NCBI RefSeq assembly: GCF_000001735.4
Contig: NC_003075.7
Span: 2,295,001 to 2,359,000, forward strand
DNA length: 64,000 bases
Source of the DNA: Arabidopsis thaliana
Lineage: Eukaryota > Streptophyta > Magnoliopsida > Brassicales > Brassicaceae
Reading direction: 5' to 3'
Both the position numbers and the translations under genes were made by a program. Below, piece by piece: positions 37,871 through 47,453 of this stretch (position 1 is the first letter of the stretch; each line of letters opens with the position of its first letter). The notes under the pieces are model-generated. The model was not told where the DNA came from, ran no database searches, and saw only the letters and a list, made by a program, of their open reading frames with translations.

Positions 37871-38360
37871 AAGTCTGGGTAAATAAACCGAACCGAATGT
37901 ACCGAACTGAAACCGAAACAAAAATAACTAAACCGAACAGAAAATTGGAAAATAACCGAATGGATTCTAAATTCTACAACCGAAAGAACCGAAACAGAAT
38001 GGATACATACCGAAATATTTTGGATATCCGAAAAGATCCGAAATAGTTTTTCAAAAATATTAGTTATTTTTAGACTAAATTTAAATTAAGTTGAAAATAT
38101 ATATAATATATTAAAAATACTCAAAAATGGCCAAAAAAGATATCCAAAAAAATTAAAAAGGTCTAAAATAACCAAAAATATTCAAAGTAAAATAACCGAA
38201 TGAATACTTAATTTTAAAACAAAAAAAACCGGAACCGAACCGAAACCGAAATAAACTTTTAAAATAACCAAATGGATACTAAATTTTAGAACCGAAAAAA
38301 TCGATAACCGAATAGATACATACCAAAACCGAATGGATAACTGAATGCTCAAGACTATAC
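37871..38360 (+). repeat. ACCGAA-rich interspersed repeat, copy 2
   Basis: Second copy of the repeat at 35391-35860, with GAACCGAATG, TTGGAAAATAACCGAATGGAT and later ACCGAATAGATACATACC. The open frames across it are Ile/Ser-rich artefacts of the repeat. Confidence 0.75.
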
Positions 38361-38954
38361 ATATAAAATAAATATTCAAAGATTTTTACAATTGACAAGA
38401 GCCTCTTAGAGAAACAGAGGTTTCAGAAAACTCCAAAAGAGTAATAATTTTGTACTCTTCTGTTCTTTCTGCAATAATTTGTGCTAAAGACCTAAAATGC
38501 TTTAAAAATAAATAAATAAATAAACAGTTGCATTACACAACTTACAAGAGTAAGTAGCCTTTAGTACTATTTTCTACTGAGACCTGCCAAATCATTGACA
38601 GAGTCTGATTCATACAATAAGACAAAAAATTGTACTATATGGAAAAGACTTGCTTTTATGTCAAATTATATTTACTTTTTCCGGTAAAATTTTAAGAGAA
38701 CTAGGACAAAAATCAATGTTATCCCAAAAATAAGAGGACGAAATTAAATTCAGCTCGAAAGTGGCTTTAATGATGTTACGAAAAGTGGGAGAGAGAGAGA
38801 GATCATTTTTTGGCTTCTTGCATTCAATTTACGTACGATTTAGTAAATTAGGTTAGGTTCTTCGTTTTATTTACTGTATGAAAATGGTGACTGAGTGTAA
38901 TACACAAAAAATAATGTTTTGAAAACACTAAAAGATCTAAAAAATGCAGAAACA
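38361..38954. other. AT-rich intergenic DNA
   Basis: No coding signal. A short AAAT tandem run lies near 38507-38523 and a GA run near 38788-38801. Confidence 0.55.
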
Positions 38955-38957
38955 TTA

Positions 38958-39443
38958 GAGCATGCACATAGTTATACTCTATGAGTATTATTAACAATTT
39001 TTTAGTATTAATTTTAATGTTTATGTATTATTTGAGATTTTTTATAATATTGGTAATAAATTTGTTTCCAGTGCTAGACCGATATTGGTATCATTAAAAA
39101 CAATTACTGCAAAATCGGGAAATAAATATATAATAACATAAGATTACAAAATTACTGCAAAATTATATCGCATAATCACAAAAAGCCTGCTAAATTACTC
39201 ACTTTCAGAAAATATAGTTAGTTAGCTAAAACACTAGAAAGACTATCGAATTTTTTCTTTTTTTTTTTGCTTTCAGAAAATAACGAGTTTCACATACGAA
39301 TCATGAGCCTCTACATCATCTAATACTAGGTATCAAAAGAATCACTGCACTGATACGGGATCAGACCTAAATATATTGTCTAATCTATAAAAGATTATTT
39401 TATAGTTCTTAATACTCTAAATGTATCATCTATGTTCATGGTC
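38958..39443 (+). mobile_element. Harbinger-type MITE, copy 2
   Basis: Inverted ends GAGCATGCACATAG and GACCATGAACATAG are flanked by TTA on both sides (38955-38957 and 39444-39446). The 486-bp interior is AT-rich, noncoding and related in inverted orientation to 26565-27037. Confidence 0.88.
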
Positions 39444-39446
39444 TTA

Positions 39447-40173
39447 GTTCGCCAATATAATGATCGTGTGAAAGAATAATGGATTTAGAAAAATAATTTT
39501 CTTCAAGGCAGCAAAATTTAAAATTTTCAAATAGATTTATGAATTTAGGGGAATGAATACAATTGATATAGCTTCTTAATAATTGACGTATGAATATGAT
39601 ACTGCAGCATCCTTGCAACTAGAATCTAAGTTATGTCTTGTCCTAACACCTAAGAACAAAATAGTGAAATAGATACATTAAACTTGCACAAAAATGTCAA
39701 GACAATGTCTCTATCCTTTTTTTTTTGTCAACAAAGACAAAGTCATGTAAGAAAATTAAATAAGAGCACATACGAAAAAAACATATTAGCAAACAACAAT
39801 TTTTTTTTAAATAACGACAAATTAGAGTGTTAGAATGATCAAAAAATGGTAATAAATGTATGAGCTAGTTGTTAATGTTCCTTTAAATTGACAAAGCTTT
39901 GAGATGAAGAATTGAAGATATAAAAAATAAATTGTTCTCAAATTAATTATAACATTGGTTGGATATAATTATCACAATTACATTTGGTGCAATTACTATA
40001 TTGATGGCAAACTATTAAATAATAAACTCAATGAAAGTAAAAAGAGTAAAGAATAGATACAAATACAATTCAAAACAAACAAAAGAATGAATGATAAGAA
40101 AAGAAAAAAAAATGATTTTGGATCAAGTCTTAAACTATACTAATTAATTTTGTATCGTGACCAAGTTAAACTC
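39447..40173. other. AT-rich intergenic DNA
   Basis: No gene, no clear repeat, only A/T homopolymers (for example T tracts near 39717 and 39801). Confidence 0.55.
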
Positions 40174-40178
40174 TAATA

Positions 40179-40538
40179 TATTAGAGCGTGGGCTTCCAAC
40201 CTAAAACCAATTGGCAAGAGGTGGAGAGGCCCATATCTTATATATACCACTTAAGATCCTACTCAACTTCCGATGTGGGACATTGTCCCTAATACGCCCC
40301 CTCGAGATGATGGCTCTTCTAGCCATTGATCTCGATATGTTTGGGCATGGATCGGCGGGCCAAGTATTGGGCCGGACCGATGTGGATCGGGTTGAGTATG
40401 TGCGGACCGGGCTCTGATACCATATTAGAGTGTGGGCTTCCAACCTAAAACCAATTGGCAATAGGTGGAGAGGCCCATATCTTATATATACCACTTAAGA
40501 TCCTACTCAACTTCCGATGTGGGACATTGTCCCTAATA
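40179..40538 (-). mobile_element. TRIM (miniature LTR retrotransposon)
   Basis: Two 116-bp terminal direct repeats (40179-40294 and 40423-40538) differ at only two positions. They begin TATTAG and end CTAATA, and the 5-bp target duplication TAATA flanks the whole (40174-40178 and 40539-40543). Read on the minus strand, the initiator Met-tRNA primer site TGGTATCAGAGC follows the first repeat directly, and a GAGGGGG purine tract precedes the second. The repeat contains GGACAATGTCCCACATCGG, a word I associate with plant TRIM elements. It is GC-rich, 360 bp and noncoding, so it must have moved with borrowed proteins. Confidence 0.95.
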
Positions 40539-40543
40539 TAATA

Positions 40544-40930
40544 TCCGTTGAAGGATTGAGAATTTTTATCTCATGGTTCAAAGGTACTTTGGAAGGAAAC
40601 TTCTTTAATCTTACTCTGATCACAAAGGTCTATGAAGATTACATACTTCCATCATTCCCATTTGGTTCTTTTGTAGGTGAGAGACGTGTTTACTATGAGA
40701 AACACTTCGAGGTCTGTTTGATCCATAGGTTTTGAAGGCTGATTTTGGATCGCGGTTTACTCGTGACAAAACTGTTGGTATTTTGTGTCTTCTTTCTTTA
40801 AAGTGTGATTTCTCTGTTGTTTTGTTCTCGTGTTTTTTTACACTTTATTGTAATATCTCTTATGTAGTAATTTCTGGTATAATATCATGTTTTTTATTAA
40901 AATGTTGTAAATTTTTAAACATTTAACCAA
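40544..40930 (+). other. Possible LINE or retrogene 3' remnant
   Basis: Two consecutive frames with a T-rich tail and an A run at 40929-40936 resemble the 3' end of a poly-A retroelement, but no motif is decisive. I do not recognise the encoded sequence. Confidence 0.25.
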
Positions 40931-40939
40931 AAAAAAGGA

Positions 40940-42289
40940 AATGTTTTTACTTACTTCGACCCTTGTTAATAATAATAGAAAGTTACGATGGTTAGATGGT
41001 CACAAAAATTGCAATGGTTGCATTTTACTGCACTAAAAATATCACATAATTAATCTTCAAAATGCTATAGAAAGTATTTGTGTGTTGGGCTAGGTTTAGA
41101 AAATATTAAAATTGAAATGGAGATTAAATTAGATGATGAGGAGTGGAAAGTGATGTGGACACATCACCCTACACAGTAAACACACACTTTAGTTTCAGAA
41201 ACCATTATCCTTTTTATAAACTCCTCTCACCAACACAATTAAGCTTCTTTTAATTACTCCGGGAAACGAGCAAAAAGATCAAGCACACATACTCATGTAA
41301 CTATTTTTATAATCAACAGTCACATACTAAACGAGACATTATCTAGACCTACTAATTCCAACTATTAGATTATACCGACTCGGTTTACTCCAAAGAAATA
41401 GAAAGAATCAAAAATCAAGACATTAATGTAGTAAAGTCCATTGACTAGGTGGTTGTATCTAATCCGACAATTTGTTTAAATTAAACGGTGTTGATCAAAG
41501 AGTTTTCTTAAACCAATATTTGATTATATCTACCGACTTTTAGACATTTGATGTAACTAAAAATATACTATTAGCTCTAAAGGATTTGTGGGATAAAAAA
41601 ACATATTAAATTTGGACAAGCCATTTTGTCAGCTTTCTCAATGCTTCGTGGGTTTCCCGATTTATTTGAGCGGATGGTATTTTGACTATTTTCGTTTGAG
41701 ACCCCAAAACTTTAGATATTTTTGCATATCCCTCAAAATTAAGTTTATATCTGTTAAAAACTCCCCAAAAATCAGAAGACAATCAGCTTAATTGTTCTTG
41801 GATTCATCCGTTAGGGGGTGAACCAAAAGATTGTTCTAATTGTTATAGTTAGAAGTAAGAAAACTGTTCGATATTTTGGTGTATGAGCAAGAACTAAATA
41901 GAAAAATGAAGCCGTTGGATTATAGGAAGAAAATTGTTCGAACAGCTAATTATATATATGAAAGTTGGACAACTCTCTCCATATGAGTGACACATCATCA
42001 TACAAGAAAATGACATGTATTATTCTACATTAATTAAATTAAAAGATTAGCAAACTAATTGAGAAAAAAATCAAAAGTCTTTTGTTGTGTTAAATTCTTC
42101 ATTAATTTCACTCTTAAATAAATTTCTAAAAACATTCAATAAATAAAAAAAATCATAATATTGTATCAAGCACTATTTTTATTTTATTCTACTTATGTTA
42201 TTAATTTATTTTTATCAATAGTCATTAATCCATAATGGCTAAATATTTACTTTTTGGATATAATTATATTTTGGATATTTTTGGTTACC
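40940..42289. other. AT-rich intergenic DNA
   Basis: A 1.35-kb stretch with no supportable gene or repeat structure on reading both strands. Confidence 0.5.
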
Positions 42290-42450
42290 TAAAATATTTT
42301 GGTTTGAATCCATTCGGTTTCGGTTCTTTCGGTTATAGAATTTAATATCTATTCGGTTATTTTCAAACTTTTGGTTCGGGTCGATTCAGTTTTTTTGCAT
42401 CGGTTTCGGTTTTGTACATTCGATTCGGTTTATTTGGCTAGGCCTAAGTT
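42290..42450 (-). repeat. ACCGAA-rich interspersed repeat, short inverted copy
   Basis: CATTCGGTTTCGG, TATTCGGTTAT, GATTCGGTTTATTTGG and related words are the reverse complement of the repeats at 35391-35860 and 37871-38360. Confidence 0.7.
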
Positions 42451-43213
42451 TTTTAAATATTACATCAACAGTATATGATAGAATGATGTGCAATTATGTT
42501 ACTAATTTGGTTTGAAAGTTGCCTAACTTGATTCTAAGCAAACAATTTCTTTTTGCATGTATTCTCTTCTAATTTAGTATTCCAATCACATCATGATAGA
42601 CTCATGACTAAATATTGGATTGACATCATTTAAACAACAAATATATAACTAACTACTCATTTGCTTTAAAAGTTTTCACATGAAAGAAAAAAAAGAAAAC
42701 AAAAATTAAATAGTCTTTTTAAGTCAACACTTTTGGAGAGAGTGTCGTATATTTAACTTTTTGGATATATCTAATGTCTCAAAAGACCATTACTTAAAAA
42801 ACATGCATGTCATTATTAATGTTACCAATTTATCATAAAGTACAAAAAAAACATATTATGTAAACCAAAAAAATATAAGAAAAAGAAAAGACTAAGTTAA
42901 AATTACTAAACTAAAAATGCAAACAGCTAAGTTGCACTACACGAAAATTTCTAATCGTTATCAAGTAATGACTATTAAAAAATATAACAAAATAAGAAAA
43001 GTAAAATGAAAGTAGTGTTTGCTATATCACTACCGTCTAGAACAACAAATGCAACATGAAACCTGAAATGCAAATAAAGCAATATTAGATATTTGTTTTC
43101 AAGTTAAATGAATGAAAATAGGTAAAAAAATTTGTATAACCCATCATTCTTTAAAACTTTGGATTCTTGGTAGTTAGTACAAAGAAGTGAATTTTGGTGT
43201 GGTTCAAGTGTGC
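42451..43213. other. AT-rich intergenic DNA with a lone CACTA-like end
   Basis: No gene. At about 42936 the word CACTACACGAAAAT resembles a CACTA terminus, but I found no matching inverted end nearby. Confidence 0.4.
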
Positions 43214-44480
43214 CTAGACAAGTTTTTTGCATGGGAAGTTGTTCCAACCATATGTTGATAGTACATTCACAATTGTAGCTTGGCAAATGAAGTATGAATC
43301 CTACATTTCATTGTGATTGTTTGTTTTAATAAAATTAATAAAATTAGTTTTACAGCCACACAAACCTGTTGTATTCTTGTAGAAGTGAATTCGCACAATT
43401 TTGCAATACACGTTGGTTCCATTTTGGGAGTGTTTGCCGTTACATCCGTGATGGTAAATAAATCGTTTTCTGAAACACCAAAACTAAAAAAGAGGCTTTT
43501 GTTATTTTTTTAATTTTGTTTGTAGGTAAATATAAATTATAAAATAAACTTACCGATTAATAAACTTAGAGATTGGACCAATGTGGTAGTTGGAAAAAAA
43601 CCTTGTGTATATGGTTCCATCCAAGCAAAGTGTGCGTGCGTGTAAAGTTTAATTAAGAGACTTAATACATTCATGTTTAGTAGTAATATGAATTTTATTA
43701 GTGTATTATTTTTATAATTATAAAATAGTCTTACCATCTAGAATTGTTGGATTAACATATGTTACTAAAACAATAGATGTTAGAGACATTGGATCAGTTA
43801 GGATGGCTCGAAGGCGAGAAACAGTTTTAGCCCAAAGAAATAAGGAGACAATCACATTGCTGTAGAATGTTTAAAGTAATTTGTTTAACTATGAGTGAAT
43901 ATAATTGAAATGTAGGGGAAATAAATCTGAGACTATCAAAATAGAAACTTACGGTTGGAGCCATAATTTGACAATGATTTGGTTTGTTGAAGTAGGGTCA
44001 CTTAAGTTTGAGCCTTCGATTGAAAGAATTTTTTCAACTACATCTGTATTAAATTTGGAAATTGTTATTAACCAAGAATAGTAAATATGTAAGATTCATA
44101 TAATACAAATAATATTTCTATTATATTTATAATTTAAAGCTGAAACTAATGTTAGTATTTATATATTATTAAATAGAAAATCATATGTTTAGTAAATATT
44201 TACCAGGTAATGCAAGATTTGTGTTGGCAAAACCAACCAGGTGAGCGTAATTGTAAACTTTAAATTTCTCTTTCTCTATCTTTAGCCATGATTCATATAC
44301 CACAATGATTTTGGTATCAATGTTGACTTTGATGACAAAAGGGTGGTCCGTGATTTTGGTGTATTTGGTGCATGACCTAACTTCAAACCACAACAGGTGA
44401 TTCTGATGAAGTGGTTTGATCGGTTTATGAGTAAAGGAGATCAATGTCCAAATAGCATTTGAGAAGAGCTTTCGTAAGAC
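43214..44480 (-). pseudogene. RPA70-like OB-fold gene fragment, truncated
   Basis: On the minus strand I can chain six coding segments: about 44480-44214, 44043-43953, 43859-43735, 43601-43554, 43469-43376 extended to 43366, and 43300-43214. All have GT-AG borders in a consistent frame. The product shows features of replication protein A large-subunit-like proteins (ssDNA binding): ITDHPFVIKV near the start, NVIVSLFLWAKTV in an OB-fold, and FICQATIVNVLSTYGWNNFPC leading to a zinc ribbon. A TAG follows FPCKKLV, removing most of the ribbon, and no N-terminal start exon is visible. RPA-like proteins are also encoded by plant Helitrons, and Helitron ends lie nearby, so a transposon origin is plausible. 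Confidence 0.65.
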
Positions 44481-44725
44481 AATTCATAATTGAGCCACCA
44501 CAAAGGCTTTTACATTTGTAGTTTTTGTCACACAGAAGTTTACATTGATTTGTAGTATAATATTCTTTGTACAAGGTTTCATATACTTGATTCTGCAACT
44601 ACAAACTAATAATAAAACAGAGAACTCAACATGAATCCACTAACAACAATTATAATACTTTACCAAATACTACAAAATACTTGCAGTTACCAACACTACA
44701 AAACAGAACTCAATCATAAACAAAC

Positions 44726-45060
44726 TCAATCATAAACAAAACCATTGTGAGAAAACTCTACATCCGAACAAAGAAACAGATGGTCCACGAGTTCACCGAT
44801 GCTCCACCTCGAACCAGGCTCCTTAACCAAACACCTCATTAGAAAGTCTTGAGCTTCTGCAGATAACCGAGTCGAGATTTGAGGAGTGAGATCACTATGA
44901 CCAATTAAATCAACCCAATCATCATGAACCAAATCACCATGCTCTCCCCAAACCGTTTTCCCTGTTAGCATCTCCAAAACAGAACATCCAAACGCCCAAA
45001 TGTCAACAGCAAAATCCACAAGCCCACCGCCTATTAACTCCGGAGCCATGTACGTAGATG
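44726..45060 (-). pseudogene. MAPKKK-like protein kinase, C-terminal fragment
   Basis: A 107-residue minus-strand frame begins at MAPELIGGG (the APE motif) and continues through FAVDIWAFGCSVLEML, WGEHGDLVHDDW and LSAEAQDFLMRCLVKEP to the C-terminus. This is the C-lobe of a MAPKKK17/18/19-type plant kinase. The N-lobe, catalytic loop and DFG are absent. The reading can be extended a few codons upstream (STYMAPE) before it meets a GC-rich Helitron-like terminus at 45053-45085. The fragment lacks catalytic residues and cannot be an active kinase. Confidence 0.85.
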
Positions 45061-45085
45061 AGTGCCCGCGCTACGCACGAGATTT
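45053..45085 (-). mobile_element. Helitron-like 3' terminus
   Basis: Read on the minus strand, GCGTAGCGC then GGGCACTCATCTAC resembles the hairpin plus CTAG end of Arabidopsis Helitrons, with CTAC in place of CTAG. It marks the break in the kinase fragment. The other end of this element was not located. Confidence 0.45.
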
Positions 45086-45245
45086 TGTTGTTGATTTTCT
45101 TAAAATTTTTAATATATATTTAGTTTATCATCTTTTCTTAGAAATGTTATTTTTATAAGAGAGATTGTATTATGAAAGATGAAAACTATATATTTGTTAT
45201 TAACCACTATATATTGTTTGTTAATTTTTACTCTTATTTAGAAGC

Positions 45246-45546
45246 TTTGAGTGTGTTGGATGTTGGTTCCCATTCTTTATATTTTGAGGATTAAATTGTA
45301 ATGATGTCTAACATGTAATGGTTATTTATTACTATTGTTTAGAATACTCTAATTTTTTTAATGGTTGATAATTTAGGTGGTGATGAAACCCCATGGTTTG
45401 AGTGTGTTGGATGTTGGTTCCCATTCTTGATATTTTGAGAATTAAATTGCAATGATGTCTAACATGTAATGGTTATTTATTACTATTGTTTAGAATACAA
45501 TAAATTTTTTAATGGTTGATAATTTATGTGGTGATGAAACCCCATG
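45246..45546 (+). repeat. Tandem duplication, 2 x 151 bp
   Basis: 45246-45396 and 45397-45546 are near-identical head-to-tail copies, each starting TTTGAGTGTGTTGGATG and ending CCCCATGG. A pure AT microsatellite follows at about 45579-45618. Confidence 0.93.
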
Positions 45547-45575
45547 GTTTGGTACTGTTTGAATAGTAACAAAAG

Positions 45576-45626
<51 letters not shown>

Positions 45627-45756
45627 TCGTTAGTATTTGAACCGCACCGCACTTAATTTATAGTTGAACCACTTGTCTTTATTCCAAAATTAATTTGTAG
45701 GTGTATTATATATACTTTTTGTTTGGTATTGATAAATGTACATATATATTGCGTAT

Positions 45757-45897
45757 TTAATCTCCCAACAGGCATCAGCCATAGCATCAAGAAACTTGGT
45801 CAAATAGGCCAAACAAGCCTCGTCACACCGAACATGAACAGTTAGAGGGAGAACAAAATCGCTCACCTTCTCCAGATCTTTCAGATTAAAATCGATG
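45757..45897 (-). pseudogene. Short coding-like gene fragment
   Basis: On the minus strand an isolated open stretch reads DLEKVSDFVLPLTVHVRC and continues into EACLAYLTKFLDAMADAC. Its composition is unlike the AT-rich surroundings and looks exonic. I do not recognise the family. Its position between two Helitron-like termini suggests a captured exon. Confidence 0.4.
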
Positions 45898-46442
45898 TTT
45901 GGACATCATCTATCGTTTTCTTATTATTACGTTTGTGAATATGATTTATCATATGAACTTTTCTGTACATTTTTATGCATTCTGATAACTTGGTAACATT
46001 GATATACAATTTTATAACGTAATAGTCATTTGAGACATTCGACATACAAAAAAAAAATATGAGACCTATATGGCTATATGCAAGGGAAAAGAATTAAAGC
46101 GTTGACTTGAATTACTAGCATACGATGATGTGAATTGTGTAGTTGATGACAAGAGAATATATGGAATAAATAATTGTTTGTTACAATTAAGTTAGACAAG
46201 TTTCAAAATACATAAGTAATATAACTACATACATTGTATCAATATATCATATACTGTTTTTGTATGTGATCATGATAGTGAAATAATAGATATATAAATA
46301 TACATATTATAGTAGAATTGATATTTCGAGTTATAGATAAATCTTATCATAAAATATAAGAACTATATTAAATAGATAGGAATTTATCAAAATGAACATC
46401 AAAATCAACAAAATACCATAATCATATTTTTTCGACAATTTT

Positions 46443-47421
46443 AAAAAGTGTTTTCTGCAAAATAACCCTTCAAGTCAATCTTGTTTGCAAGTTTACCCTC
46501 CAAGTCCAAATTATGCAAGTCAATCTCACAATCTCAAAAGTCACCCGCAATACAGCCCTCCCGTGTAGTGATGACATGATATTCGATATTTGTTTTTGAA
46601 AACATAAGAGTTTTGTGCAAAAAAAACCCTCAATTTTTTCTTTTTTGCAAAACAAACCTCCATGTCAAATAAATACAGGTCAAACCACAATCTGAAAAAT
46701 CTCTTACAACATAGCCTTTCCGTGTATCGATGAAGTGACAGTCAATAACTCATTTTAGAGTACGTGCAATGGGTTTAGATTTTATTAGTCATTTATCTAA
46801 GGTGCAATGTGCAATGAGTAGAGTTTATATGCAATGTGTAATGGGTAGAAAAATTTAATAAAATAAAATAAAAAGTTAAATTTTTGAATCGATAACATAA
46901 TTAACTAAAAAAATACAAAGAGGAAAATATTAGAAAGAAAATGAAAATTTGGTTCTATTTTGTAAAGAATTATTTAATATTTGGATAGTTTGATTATTTA
47001 AAGTATTTGATTGTTTTGGTTCTAAAATAATTAATATTTTGAGTTTATAATTACAGTTATAGGTATTAATTTTGGATATTTTCTAAGTTTCTGGATATTT
47101 TTGTTAACCGCTATCGACTGCCATGTCATTGATACACAAAAAGGCTATATTGGAGAAGACTTTTCAGATTATGGTTCGATCTGTATTTATTTGACATGGA
47201 GGTTTATCTTACAAAAAAAAAGTTACATTGAGGTTTTTTTGCACAAAACCCTTATGTTTTCAAAAACAAAATATCGAGTGCCACGTCATCACTACACGAG
47301 AGGGCTGTATTGCGGATGACTTTTGAGATTGTGATATTGACTTGTATAATTTAGATTTGGAGAGTAATCTTGCAAACAAGATTCACTTGAAGGGTTATTT
47401 TGCAGAAAACCCTTTTAAAAA
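46443..47421. mobile_element. Foldback-type element with 330-bp inverted arms
   Basis: 46443 to about 46765 is inverted at about 47090-47421. Shared words include TTTTCTGCAAAATAACCCTTCAAGT, CTTGTTTGCAAG and CGTGTA.TGATG. The spacer of about 325 bp is AT-rich. No gene is encoded. It directly adjoins the Helitron end at 47427-47453. Confidence 0.85.
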
Positions 47422-47426
47422 CAAAA

Positions 47427-47453
47427 ACCCATGCTACATGGGTGTTCATCTAG
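47427..47453 (+). mobile_element. Helitron 3' terminus
   Basis: The hairpin ACCCATG-CTA-CATGGGT is followed by GTTCAT and CTAG, with T as the next base, the exact arrangement of a plus-strand Helitron 3' end. The 5' TC end lies somewhere to the left and was not identified, so the foldback element and the short captured-looking exon may be part of this Helitron. Confidence 0.75.

Noticed and set aside
40211..40494. Frames across the TRIM element (68 and 97 residues)
   Set aside because: They cross the terminal repeats and primer site of a noncoding element and show no domains.
42936..42950. CACTACACGAAAAT as a CACTA transposon end
   Set aside because: No inverted partner or subterminal array within several kilobases.
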